A DNA stretch of 64,000 bases from Porpolomopsis calyptriformis (taxonomy: Eukaryota; Basidiomycota; Agaricomycetes; Agaricales; Hygrophoraceae), in contig OX621163.1 of assembly GCA_951640195.1 (NCBI GenBank), positions 310,001-374,000 of the forward strand, read 5' to 3'. Shown here piece after piece: positions 1 to 10,905 of this stretch. Made by a program: the position numbers and the translations under genes. The notes beneath the pieces were generated by a model. The model ran no database searches. It saw only the letters and a list, made by a program, of their open reading frames with translations, and was not told the origin of the DNA. How positions within the stretch are numbered: the first letter of the stretch is position 1; each line of letters starts with the position of its first letter.

Positions 1-493
1 AGTATGTGCTTTCTCTCCCTTCAAGAGATTTGCATGACCGGAATCTGAATTCTCGGGCAGAGACCTCGAGTCTTCCTTAACACAGATTCCCAAGTTGTAG
101 TCCGTATTGGGAGGCATCCGAGGATGTCGTGCCAGATGTTGGCCTGGTGAACCAATATTGATAGCAGGTTTCATCCTGATAGCATTGGACTGGGCAGAAA
201 CAGATGGGGAGGGATCGGGATATACTGGATCTGGGGCTGGGCATAATGCGGGATGTGTGGAGAAAGACAACGTTCTAGACCAAAATCCAAAATCACAGAT
301 GATGGATCCAGGGGTCGTTGAGGCCCTTAGCGCAAACAAACGCAGTAACACCCTCCCAATAACCTGATAATTTAGTTGGCTCGACCCCTTCGCCTGTTCA
401 TTGCCTTGCGCTACCCATATCCAAATCCAAATCCAAATCCTACATCCTACATTTACATCGCTGTACAAATACACCATCTCCGTATACATACAC
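1..493. other. no gene recognised
   Basis: I see no supported coding region here. The stretch has an AT-balanced composition and ends about at the stop codon of the leftward gene that follows. A short run of the hexamer ATCCAA/CAAATC (about 418-440) is the only local repetition. A gene truncated by the window edge cannot be excluded. Confidence 0.4.
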
Positions 494-1223
494 CTAATCC
501 TCACCCCCGTCCTCTTTGCACATCATCGCTACCTTGTTGATCTCCTTCACAAACATCCCGTCATACAAACTATACCACTTCGAAGGTTTCGTAAACGCGA
601 TCGACCCACCCTGCCTCCGTGGCCGACTAAAACAAACCTCGGTTCCCAGTATCGCCACACCAAGCACACTTTTTGCCCATCGCGCACCCTCTTCCCCGAG
701 AATCACCATGTAATCGTGTAATTGCTTTTGAATTTCGTCTTTCGCCTTCTCCGATGATTCTCCTTCTCGCTTGTAAACCAAGCCGATTTCAATAATCAGC
801 CGAACCTTGTTGTATTTCTCCTCATCGTTGTAATAGCTTGTCACGATAAAATCCGGGTACCGTTTTTGCTCCCGTTTCGAGACATATTGTCCTGCAGAGC
901 TCTTTAATCAGAGCCATCCACATCTTCTGAGCCAACATACCTGTCGAATCAACACTCATCATACTCGTGTTACCGACATCCAACAGCCCATCCTCCTCTA
1001 CCAAGCCCTCCATCCCCACCACCATCTCCACCTCCTCTTCTGACATTATCTGCTGAATCAGCCCCTGGGGCTTCACCATCTCATCTGGGAACTTGAGGTT
1101 CAAGTACTTGTCTATCGGCCCATACTGTGAGCGCTGCAGCCTAGGCACCTTTGTGGCCTAGCTTGCGATTCTATTTCGAAGTTTCTGTGGAATCCTGCTA
1201 TCCTCTGGGTCGAAATCAACCAT
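494..1223 (-). pseudogene. hypothetical protein gene with in-frame stop
   Basis: Not recognised by family. On the minus strand an ATG at 1223 opens a frame (MVDFDPEDSRIPQKL...) that hits TAG at 1160-1158 and then continues in the same frame. A 49-nt intron, 940-892 (GTATGT..CTGATT..CTGCAG), joins ...SVDSTG to QYVSKREQKRYPDFIVTSY, and the second exon runs to a stop at 494. The joined C-terminal part has PDF followed by RLIIEIG, faintly like a nuclease-type PD..ExK core but without the lysine, so no function is inferred. Either the TAG is a real nonsense mutation, or translation starts downstream, for example at MVKPQG. An acceptor-like CTACAG abuts the ATG at 1223, so a further 5' exon is possible. 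Frame and intron are seen; gene status is inferred. Confidence 0.5.
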
Positions 1224-1477
1224 CTGTAGACAACAATCATCCTTTGAAGTAGCAGCAGAACAAGAGGAAGAAGACAGAATACTACCTACCGTTACCGTCT
1301 GTCCCCGTCAGCCCAAATAAAGCTGATCTCGTTTATTTGCAGATGTTAGGCTACTTCCTCTTTCCCAACGACCTCCACCCACCTACACACCCCAGCAATA
1401 CTCACTACCGAGGTTTGTACACTGGAAAGCATAGTATTTCATCTCAATCTCACATCTTACATCTATTTGGACAAAGC

Positions 1478-1941
1478 ATGGTCAGAATTTTCGCAGGATA
1501 CACAATTGACCAGGATGAACTTGTCCATTTCCTCAATGCCCAAGGCTTGGGCCCTGCCCCTGGAGAACCCCAGTTAACTGTTACCGAAGCCTGGATGAAT
1601 TTCATGAGCTGGCGAGCCCTAAAGCCACGACGTGGAGATTTAAAAACGTTGCTTCCATGGCCCCAATGTCCCTCACATTTTCCTCCACCTCTCCCACATG
1701 CTCACATTCAATTCCCAATGCAGACTGGTATGATCAGGGTGGAAATCATGTCCATGCCTTCATCACAAGGCGTACCAATGACATCAACAACCCGAACCTT
1801 CGCTTCAAGGAGATGCCAATAGATCTCGAGATCCGGGACAGGTTCATTGCCAACACGGGCAATATCCTGGACCCAAGCAAGATGAAGTTTTGGAGCTTGC
1901 CCGAGGACGTTTTGCGTGTCCCCTTAGGCCTTCCCTTCTAG
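1478..1941 (+). CDS. hypothetical protein
   Basis: Two exons, 1478-1667 and 1724-1941. The 56-nt intron 1668-1723 has donor GTCCCT, a branch-like GCTCAC 20 nt before the end and acceptor ATGCAG. Splicing joins ...TLLPWPQ to YWYDQGGNHVHAFITRR and gives about 135 residues, beginning MVRIFAGYTIDQDELVHFL and ending VLRVPLGLPF. I do not recognise the family; no signal peptide, membrane segment or catalytic motif is visible. It points away from the broken gene at 494-1223 (divergent pair about 255 bp apart). The weak donor is the main doubt; without the intron the frame changes and the conserved-looking C-terminal part is lost. Confidence 0.45.
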
Positions 1942-2211
1942 GTTCGTTTTCTAATACAGCGACCTATAATCGCCAATTTGTAATATATTTCCCCCATAAC
2001 CACTTCCCAAGACAGGTCAATATTGTTGCACACATCCATGGCTGATGTGGGCGAAAGATCCTGCTGCAGAAGCTGAAATCAGCCACTTGTTGACCCCTCT
2101 TCGCCAGCGGGAAGCTTGCAGCTGCCAAATCTCCTAGGGTCGTTTCACAATTTGAAAAGCAAAGCAGTGGATATTCTCTGTTACTTCTCGACATCATCAT
2201 ACACTTCAACA

Positions 2212-2240
2212 TCTTCTTCTTCTTCTTCTTCTTCTTCTTC
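2212..2240 (+). repeat. (TCT)n microsatellite
   Basis: About 29 nt of uninterrupted TCT/CTT triplets in a region without a supported gene (1942-2590). An open frame at about 2426-2611 lacks an ATG and could be an exon, but no partner exon was found. Confidence 0.8.
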
Positions 2241-2589
2241 AACCACCCGACACTGATACATAACAACTAATTTTCGATATCGATATCCCTTTTAACGGCG
2301 TCAGCCATCATCTGGGTGTTCGGCTGGAAAAGTTAACAAAAGTAAAAGGATATCAACAAATGAGTGATAGCTAACCCTGTCCATCGTTACGATCGGCGAA
2401 CTGCAGGTGGTTGAAGTTATCGTGAGTGGTAGACAGATCGACACCTGCGGTTCAAGGTTTTGCTGGTCACGGAAATCTTCTCGTGCCATTATACTTGGTG
2501 GAAGGAGATGAGCTTTGGGTCCAAATCTATTATCGCTTAACTCACCCCGCCATTAAGGAAATGAAGTACACTATGGGATCCATTTTTCG

Positions 2590-4376
2590 CAGACAATCTC
2601 GCAAGATATAAAGCATACGCACGTTTGTTTTGAGCAACAAGGCCAGGCCAGCAATCGAAGTTGTTAGCGTGTTGGAACTGTCGAAGGTATTAATCATTTA
2701 ACACAATCGAGCAGAGAAATCTCCCTACAAATGCGAACGAGATCAGCGAAGCAATGCTATATTTTAAACCGCTTGGTTCATCAAATCAGAACTGATCTGA
2801 TCAGAAACTTCTTACCAGACGAGTACAGCTGCAATAAGCAACAGTGAACCACTGGCAGAAATCATGTACATTAGCTCTGCGTACTGGTATTCACGGTGTA
2901 AACCATCAAAACCCGAAGGATTGTGTCCATCCTGAAGGTAGATTATCAGGTGCGTAACGCTCGAACAATAAAATCGGCGCAGCGCACCGCCTAAACCCAG
3001 TTCTTGATTTGTACAGATAGTAGCACAGCGCAATAGCGAGGCTTATGTCTGCCACCAACAAGGAAGTTTGACCCGCAATCGCAAGGTTATAAAACTCCTG
3101 GAGAAGAAGGTGAATTTATTAATAAGTTAGAAGGGCGCACAGCGGTCATCTTGGAATCGTCCTAGACCTGCTGCTTACTTTGGGGTACGACACAAGGGTC
3201 CGGAAACCAAAGCTAGATGGAAATTAATCATCACGACATGGATCCATCAAGAACATTTTCCGAAACAAACAGCTGCACAGTGATGGCTGCCACTCCTATT
3301 AGATTCCTATCATATCAATTTGAGAGTGGAACGTACTTGTCCCGATCGCTGCAAAGAAACCTGCTCGTTAGGTGTCGTGGCTCTTGTTAACCCTAACGTC
3401 TCACCGAACTCGGCTAACGACCAGGCTACCTAAACAGGCATGAGCAACGTCTCGATGAGAAGAACTGGTGAATTTACAATCCACGCTGTTAAAACTATGC
3501 TCCCTTTGCTCACTATCATTTTAACATCAGCGGAAGGAGTAGGTGGGCTTATAGAGGCCCACTTGCTGATGAACAGTCGACGCAAGAACATGCTGCCATC
3601 GCAAAGTGAGTAACGAGGACATTTTCAACCATGTATTGCGCACCATCGTGTGCAAAACATCTGAAGTTCCTACCCATTAATCCCATTCAAGTAAATATCA
3701 ACGGCATGGCCAGGATCACGGAAGTACCCACCCTCACAGCATATATCACCTGTGGGACCATCGATTTAAAGTGCAAAGTAATAAAATAAAATAATAATGA
3801 AGCAGACTATCACCTACATCGAAACTCCTATCGAATCATCAATCGGAGTTACGGAGAATTGTGAATGCTGAGGGCGTAGATCATACCAGAATGGCGTAGC
3901 AAGGGCCGCAGGGTCTCCAAAGTTTGTAACGAGAAAGGTGTAGCCCACATGGGCGATTGCAGCAGTAATCACGCATTCAAGACACCTAGGAGGGTGTAAG
4001 CTCGACCGTCATACTCAAGGCATTACTTTCCATTGAAATCCCACCTGAAAATGAGCAATTAACAGGGGAGACATGACGAGGTGATCACTCACCAGGAACT
4101 TCATGTGGAAGGGATCTTTAACCAGTCCTCTAGTCGAAAAGAAGTACTGATACACTTGGAGATATATTATGCCAAACAGACTGTTATATTGTGTCCAATC
4201 AAAAAGTGTGTTCAAATCGGAACGGTCAGACGCACGCAAAAGTGAAGTACTCTTCGTCCCCACACAATTAGCACCAGACGAGAGGCGGATGGGTTAAGTC
4301 ACAAACCCGCAATGAGAATCGGGCCGTAAAATTGATTTTCGATTGCTTTGAGCTCGCCAACATCAGCGGTAGCCAT
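2590..4376 (-). pseudogene. DUF6534-type membrane protein, decayed
   Basis: The minus strand opens with ATG at 4376 (MATADVGELKAIENQFYGP). It then shows, in order, pieces matching the DUF6534 architecture of basidiomycete multi-span membrane proteins: SLFGIIYLQVYQYFF, LECVITAAIAHVGYTFLVTN plus FGDPAALATPFW, VAAITVQLFV, VADISLAIALCYYLYKSRTG, and DTILRVLMVYTVNT with a last hydrophobic stretch near 2815-2870. These hydrophobic helices are the expected ones for this seven-span-like family of unknown function. Short introns separate the pieces, but the join between FHMKFLVGFQW and LECVITAA needs one base fewer than any GT..AG pairing supplies, and the final helices are poorly preserved. I therefore call it a probable pseudogene; an unrecognised intron choice could still rescue it. 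Confidence 0.6.
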
Positions 4377-5089
4377 GATTTCAATGTGAACTTTGCAACT
4401 CTGTAAGTGTATCCGATCTTTGAAAGTTGAGAAGATATACCCATCGCTGAAATTTCAAATCAAGATGGCCCCACGATTAATATTAAATCAGTGTTTCTGA
4501 TCCATTAAACTAATCGGCGATTACATCCATCTCTCCGCGATTCTCGGTTGAGTTTGAGTTCAGCGTTGTGAACCACCTTGAGTCCTCTGACCCCTCTAGG
4601 AGGTGGAGAGGGGTAGGAGTATCGGCGGATAAGGGGGTCGGTTGCAGCAGGCTGCCTCAAATGATAGACACGCCCTAAGGCCTGCTCATTTAGTGCCCTC
4701 TCGCGTTACCGCTGAGGCTGCTCAGTGGAGAGGTGGTGGCTGACAGCAAGAAGCTGCGGGAGATATACTGCCCCTTTCACGCTCTACGAAAATGGAATGA
4801 TTCGTAAACAAGATAATACAAAGCATTTTGTCCCGGCGGCTGAGTTCGAAAAAATTTCGACTCTGTTTATGCCCTCCCGATTCTTACTGAATGCGAGATG
4901 CAGACAGTCCAGTCAGGAGGCGCTCCTCTGGCTCTGGGTTCAACCACTGCGCGAATACTCGCGCCCGGGAATACGCAAGCAGTGCCTACCCATCCTCAGG
5001 AAACACAGATTGGCCAGCGGGTTGGGGATGCAGGTGGTGAGTGTGCGGCGTTATACAACTGTTCGTTCACCCGTCGGTTTCTGACATCT
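4377..5089. other. intergenic, no gene recognised
   Basis: No convincing coding region. An open frame of about 120 codons at 4725-5084 begins with a leucine codon and resembles nothing I know; its last part runs into the satellite array, so it is unlikely to be a gene. Confidence 0.4.
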
Positions 5090-7460
5090 TGATTTGTAGA
5101 CCGATGTACATTCATTTCCTCTCGATGAACACTGATAACTGCGTTATGCAATCAGTGGGTTTACGCGGCGTCATGCCATCGTTTGCTCGTCAATTGGGTT
5201 GAATGTCTGGCTTGTTGGTTTCTGACCTCGGTAAGTTCATATTCTGTCGGCGGACACTGAATGCGCTATGCACTCAGTCGGTGTTGCACCGTTCACTGTC
5301 TGACATCTTGATTCGCAGACCGGTGTCATTCATCTCCTCTCAATGAAACACTGATAACTGCGTTATGCAATCAGTGGGTTTGACGCGGCGTCATGCCATC
5401 GTTGGATCGTCAATTGGGTTGAATGTCTGGCTTGTTGGTTTCTGACCTCGGTGAGTTCATATTCTGTCGGCGGACACTGAATGCATTCTGTAGTCAACGG
5501 GTGTTGCATCGCTCACTTGTCGATTGGCTTGCCGACCGGTGTACATTCATCTCCTCTCGATGAACACTGATAACTGCGTTATGCAATCAGTGGGTTCGAC
5601 GCGGCGTCATGCCATCGTTGGATCGTCAATTGGGTTGAATGTCTGGCTTGTTGGTTTCTGACTTCGGTAAGTTCATATTCTGTCGGCGGACACTGAATGC
5701 GCTATGCACTCAGTCGGTGTTGCACCGCTCACTGTCTGACATCTTGATTCGCAGACCGGTGTACATTCATTTCCTCTCGATGAACACTGATAACTGCGTT
5801 ATGCAATCAGTGGGTTTACGCGGCGTCATGCCATCGTTTGCTCGTCAATTGGGTTGAATGTCTGGCTTGTTGGTTTCTGACCTCGGTAAGTTCATATTCT
5901 GTCGGCGGACACTGAATGCGCTATGCACTCAGTCGGTGTTGCACCGTTCACTGTCTGACATCTTGATTCGCAGACCGGTGTCATTCATCTCCTCTCAATG
6001 AAACACTGATAACTGCGTTATGCAATCAGTGGGTTCGACGCGGCGTCATGCCATCGTTGGATCGTCAATTGGGTTGAATGTCTGGCTTGTTGGTTTCTGA
6101 CCTCGGTGAGTTCATATTCTGTCGGCGGACACTGAATGCGTTCTGTAGTCAACAGGTGTTGCACCGCTCACTTGTCGATTGGCTTGCCGACCGGTGTACA
6201 TTCATCTCCTCTCGATGAACACTGATAACTGCGTTATGCAATCAGTGGGTTCGACGCGGTGTCATGCCATTGTTTGCTCGTCAATTGGGTTGAATGTCTG
6301 GCTTGTTGGTTTCTGACCTGGGTAAGTTCATATTCTGTCGGCGGACACTGAATGCGCTATGCACTCAGTCGGTGTTGCACCGTTCACTGTCTGACATCTT
6401 GATTCGCAGACCGGTGTACATTCATTTCCTCTCGATGAACACTGATAACTGCGTTATGCAATCAGTGGGTTCGACGCGGCGTCATGCCATCGTTGAATCG
6501 TCAATTGGGTTGAATGTCTGGCTTGTTGGTTTCTGACCTCGGTAAGTTCATATTCTGTCGGCGGACACTGAATGCGCCATGCACTCAGTCGGTATTGCAC
6601 CGTTCACTGTCTGACATCCTGATTCGCAGACCGGTGTACATTCATCTCCTCTCAATGAAACACTGATAACTGCGTTATGCAATCAGTGGGTTCGACGCGG
6701 CGTCATGCCATCGTTGGATCGTCAATTGGGTTGAATGTCTGGCTTGTTGGTTTCTGACCTCGGTGAGTTCATATTCTGTCGGCGGACACTGAATGCGTTC
6801 TGTAGTCAACGGGTGTTGCATCGCTCACTTGTCGATTGGCTTGCCGACCGGTGTACATTCATCTCCTCTCGATGAACACTGATAACTGCGTTATGCAATC
6901 AGTGGGTTCGACGCGGCGTCATGCCATCGTTGGATCGTCAATTGGGTTGAATGTCTGGCTTGTTGGTTTCTGACTTCGGTAAGTTCATATTCTGTCGGCG
7001 GACACTGAATGCGCTATGCACTCAGTCGGTGTTGCACCGCTCACTGTCTGACATCTTGATTCGCAGACCGGTGTACATTCATCTCCTCTCAATGAACACT
7101 GATAACTGCGTTATGCAATCAGTGGGTTCGACGCGGCGTCATGCCATCGTTGGATCGTCAATTGGGTTGAATGTCTGGCTTGTTGGTTTCTGACTTCGGT
7201 AAGTTCATATTCTGTCGGCGGACACCGAATGCGCTATGCACTCAGTCGGTGTTGCACCGTTCACTGTCTGACATCTTGATTCGCAGACCGGTGTACATTC
7301 ATCTCCTCTCGATGAACACTGATAACTGCGTTATGCAATCAGTGGGTTCGACGCGGCGTCATGCTATCGTTGGCCGTCGATTGGGTTGAATGTCTGGCTT
7401 TTTGGTTTCTGACCTCGGTAAGTTCATATCCTGTCGGCGCTATGCACTCAGCTGGTGTTG
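5090..7460 (+). repeat. satellite array with three-monomer higher-order repeat
   Basis: The sequence GAATGTCTGGCTTGTTGG recurs at 5201, 5421, 5637, 5856, 6076, 6292, 6512, 6733, 6949 and 7169, with a variant at 7388. Spacings are 220, 216, 219, 220, 216, 220, 221, 216, 220 and 219. The shorter 216-bp monomer carries a distinct segment (TTCTGTAGTCAAC..CTTGTCGATTGGCTTGCCG) and returns every third unit, so the array has a higher-order period of about 656 bp. Each monomer is itself two related halves of about 110 bp, each containing CACTGA..GCG(C/T)TATGCA(A/C)TCAGT. Open frames of 72-80 codons within it repeat with the monomer and are not genes. Confidence 0.95.
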
Positions 7461-7937
7461 CACCGTTCAGTTGTTGATTGGCTTGGTTTTCTCGCCTCCT
7501 AGTTTATAGACCGCTCACGTGCTGTCGGCGAACACTGACTCTTATGTACTCAGTGTGTGTTACTGACCTGTTAGTTTCAGACTGCGGTAAGTTCATGTCC
7601 TGTTGGCTAACACTGAATAAATGCGTGATGCAATCAGTGGGTGTAACACGTCTTATGCCGCCATTCATCACTCGATTTTTTGGCTTGTTGATTTACTTCA
7701 CACGGGTAGGTTCACATTCCGTAGGTGAACACCGAATGAATGGCGAATGGCGAATGCGCTATGCAGTCAGCAGATGTAACGTGGCATTATGCTACATTCA
7801 CCTGTTGGTTGGCTTGGTTTTCTTTCCTCTTAGTTTTCAGACTGGGGTCATGTCCCGTCAGCGAACACCGAGTGCTATGCAACCACTGGGTGTTGCATAG
7901 TGCTATACTACCATTCACCGTCGATTGGCTTGGTTCT
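7461..7937 (+). repeat. degenerate flank of the satellite
   Basis: Diverged half-monomers continue past the regular array. They keep GCTTGGTTTTCT, CAGACTG and GCGAACACTGA..ATGCA..CAGTGGGTGT at spacings of roughly 110-120 bp, but with many substitutions and indels. This looks like the older edge of the same satellite. No gene is supported here. Confidence 0.75.
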
Positions 7938-7938
7938 G

Positions 7939-7986
7939 GCCACGCTACCTTACTGCCTTGAGGCCTAGACAGTAAGGTAGCGTGGC
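7939..7986. repeat. perfect 17-bp inverted repeat (hairpin)
   Basis: GCCACGCTACCTTACTG (7939-7955) and its exact reverse complement (7970-7986) enclose a 14-nt loop. The related element copy at 21.9 kb lacks this hairpin and the following roughly 50 bp, so it appears to be an insertion into the satellite-linked element. It could be a small non-autonomous element or an extruding palindrome. Confidence 0.85.
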
Positions 7987-8037
7987 TAACTTTGCCAGCG
8001 TAAAAGTGTAGCAGACTGCGCCAGCTTAACTGGTATT

Positions 8038-8215
8038 GCTAAGCTGCTTCACCGCACCACAAAGAGCACAATTGTGGCTGTACAAGGAACCGAACCACAT
8101 TTTGGTCAAGTCCACTCTGTTCGGAACAGAGGGGTTCAGAAGGAGTTCACTGAAACTGTGTAGACCCCTCTCCCACACTAACTTCCAACAGAATTCGTTC
8201 ATTTCAGCCATGGCT
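8038..8215 (+). repeat. dispersed element segment shared with 21.8 kb
   Basis: The block containing GCTTCACCGCACCACAA, ACTCTGTTCGGAACAGAG, TTCACTGAAACT and CATTTCAGCCA recurs in reverse orientation at about 21.76-21.92 kb. The central TCTGTTCGGAACAGA is itself palindromic. The block follows the satellite in both places. Open frames of 61 codons on both strands are incidental. Confidence 0.75.
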
Positions 8216-8480
8216 CAGTAACTTGATGGTGATTCCCATTCCCCCTGTTCACCGCAAGGAGACAGGTGCTGAATATCCGCTGATACTTGATCATTATTGA
8301 GGTTGGAAGGGTGATGGCCACAGTGGAGTTGTGAACCACGCATAACGCTGGTAGGGCATAGGCAGGGCATCATCACAGTGAATGAAGCTAGCGTCGGGAG
8401 GTAATACTTGCCCGGTGGAGTGAGACATGAGCATCGCTGAATACATGACTATCCCTCGCATCCCGTCCCGGGAGAGATAA

Positions 8481-9554
8481 TTGGACTGGAGGTCGGGCCA
8501 TGCTGTAAGAGTCCTATGGCCGCATGCTTACGGTCTCGTTGCGACAGTTATAAAAGAACCCCCCATTCGAGCTACAATCACATTCAATCCAAAGATGAAA
8601 CCAAAGGCCGGTGCCTTCAAAGTTGCACACATCGGTCATACCAATATCCCTATCTTCCAGTCGACTTCATCCTCCACAAAAGTGTGCGTCAAGCAATGCT
8701 TTTATCATGATGCTGATGGGGCGCTCGGTCGTGCACCATCCCGCATTGTTTATAATAGCCATACCCAATTAAAGAAGTTGACGGTAGAGTCGTACTGTGC
8801 GACATGGGGTGCAGCTTTGATGCAACTCGCGTATGACTTTGTGGAGCAGGAGAATGCACAACGCGGTCCTCCATCGTTCCCGATTCCTCGATTGCGTTTC
8901 GTTCGGGTAGCCCTAGCCGTTGCAGACGATAAAGAGCGGCATACTTTCTTGATTGAGGAGTGTATTGATGAGGACACCGACGGCGAGTTTCTCAAGTACA
9001 TCAATAACGACCGTAGCTCTCCTCTTTCCCACCCCAACAACCTTGAGCGACAACAGATAGGCGAATTTCTCGCCTTCGCTCAGCATGTTCAATATGTGAA
9101 GACTCAAAAGTTGGCTTTCGTTTCAGATGTTCAAGGTTTGTTTTCGCATTTAACTGATTCCGCATTCTGATTATTTCCTGAGAATAGGTGGTACATCACT
9201 ACTTTCTGATCCCCAAATCATAACAGCCCCGTAAATTTTGTTGCATGCTCACACATCAATTTTACTCATGGAATGATATTTAGTGAACTCTCCGGAAACC
9301 TCTTCGCTGGTGGCAACATAGGGGCCTGTTTTCAACATTTCACCGATGATCACCTTTGCAATAGATTCTGTCGCTACTACATTCCGGAAGGTCTCCCCAA
9401 GGCAAAAGCTGGTAAGGCACCCCGCTTTGGTGTATCGCTTGAACAGATGCTGCGGGAAGCCGAAGACGAAAAAGCGGCAGCAAAAGCAGCAGCGATGAAC
9501 GATGACCGCGAGCTCACTAATATGAGCATCTCCTTGACGTCTCTCGGACTGTAA
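8481..9554 (+). CDS. alpha-type protein kinase (atypical Ser/Thr kinase)
   Basis: Three exons, about 8481-9135, 9188-9230 and 9284-9554; phases fit exactly. The product carries an alpha-kinase catalytic domain (MHCK/eEF2K/TRPM7-like fold) running from KAGAFKVAHIGHT to the C-terminal third. Seen motifs are the lysine strand VCVKQCF, the hinge-like FLIEECID, FLAFAQHVQYVKTQKLAFVSD, DVQGGTSLLSDPQI, and LFAGGNIGACFQHF followed by H..CNRFC, the expected zinc-holding His/Cys cluster. The C-terminal tail is basic and alanine/glutamate-rich (AEDEKAAAKAAA). The frame upstream of ATG 8595 lacks an earlier ATG; a TATAAAA at 8553 precedes 8595, so the start is either 8595 or an unseen upstream exon. All catalytic landmarks look intact. 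Substrates are unknown; the family is expanded in agaricomycetes. Confidence 0.85.
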
Positions 9555-10748
9555 TCCCAATCCGCATGTATGTCCTTTGAATAATTGCTCTCGTACATAT
9601 GCTCTCACATCCACAGCTCTTTTACATATGCTTTCATACGCACGGCGCTCCTCGCACATACGTTCTCCTAGATACACTCTCGCACACTCAATCATACTCA
9701 TGCACGTATACTCTCGTACGCTTTCATTCCCTTTATTTAATTCAGATACCTCACTTTAATCTCCAAATTTAATTTCTTTTCGTTGTAATGGTTATTTGAG
9801 CTTGAGTTGCAGATTGCTATTGAATTAGCCTTGCATGGTGAACCAACCAATCTCTAGGTTAACCTGGAGGTCTCTCAGTGAGTTTCGAAGCCGATACTTG
9901 TGAGCTGGATGGTCGTTCAATTGCTGCTTTGTGTTGAAGTGGGCACGAGTGAATGACTAAGTCAGGAAACTTCAACCAGCACCCTGATTGCAGTGAAACG
10001 CACTAAAGAATGGCTACAACTCTAACTTCTAGGCATCGAGTCATTCGTCAACCCTTCGTGCTCATGCTGATCACTGTGTAAAGTGCAGACACTACAGCCA
10101 AGGAACCTACTTGGCTAACAGAATCAGACACTTTCCTCCTCAACTACAAGCTGTATGGGACATAACAGGCTCAAGTTTATCAAGGGAGTATTAGGATGAG
10201 AATATCACTACCTCAATGAAACTCGAAGTGCATACATTCATACAATGCAGGGACATTGCAAAGAGTACAGCGAGCAAGTCTTTGTTTTTCTATTACACAC
10301 CACCTTTCTTTCTTGCGCTGCCCTATCCCGCTTCACCACCGCCATGTCCGCCATTCAGTTCAATCAATGCAACCTCTACTTAGCTGGAGGTGACATTCTT
10401 AACATCCATCTCCCGGAGCATCCCCCCGAGCCATTTGTCACGCGTAAAAATCCTTCGGACCCAGCCCATTTCCTCAAAACACTCACCGTCCGTGCCGCGC
10501 GATTTTTTATCCGCGTTTCCCGCAAATTCTTCCAGTGAGTTTTTTTTAAACGTGGGATTCTCCTTCGCGCTAACTTTCCCGCAAAGTTTCGTCACCGATA
10601 TGGTCAGAAACGAAAGGAGCGGGTTCAGCTCAATCGTTTGATCGGGGCGCGTCTCTCATACTCGCGTGAGCGCGAAGGTGTAGGTTTTTTTTTTTTCTGT
10701 TCGGATTGTCATGTATTACTATACTTCAAACAGTAAATATCATACAGT
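9555..10748. other. intergenic; low-complexity stretch
   Basis: 9575-9735 holds imperfect repeats of CTC(T)CGCACATA/CATATGCT. The rest lacks a supported gene. A plus-strand open frame at 10343-10538 (MSAIQFNQCNLYLAGGD) is open for 65 codons but matches nothing I recognise and has no clear partner exon. Confidence 0.4.
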
Positions 10749-10837
10749 GTACCCAAGGTCCTTTACCTCGGCATGTCATAGATTGACAGGTTGACGGCAT
10801 TTAAAGTTTTCTTAGCAGGCAAATCTTGCGTTCCATA
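10749..10837 (+). repeat. dispersed repeat, copy 1
   Basis: About 90 bp containing TTTACCTCGGCATGTCATAG, GACGGCATTTAAAGTTTTC and TTAGCAGGCAA match 25731-25815 in the same orientation at roughly 90% identity. This copy has an extra 6 nt, a local duplication of GACAGGTTGAC type. It lies just past the stop codon of the TET/JBP gene. Confidence 0.8.
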
Positions 10838-10905
10838 CTGTATACAACGAAGAAGTAGCTTTGTAAAAAATCAAAATCTAAACATATTTCACTGCGACAT
10901 AGCCT

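Noticed and set aside
494..940. PD-(D/E)XK nuclease in the first hypothetical gene
   Set aside because: PDF..EIG lacks the catalytic Lys and the spacing is not convincing.
5639..7389. Four similar 72-80-codon open frames (MSGLLVSDFGKFIF...)
   Set aside because: They recur exactly with the satellite monomer, and no ATG context or splice signal is conserved independently of the repeat.
5090..7460. CRISPR-like array
   Set aside because: There is no short repeat/variable spacer pattern; the whole monomer repeats, and the genome is eukaryotic.
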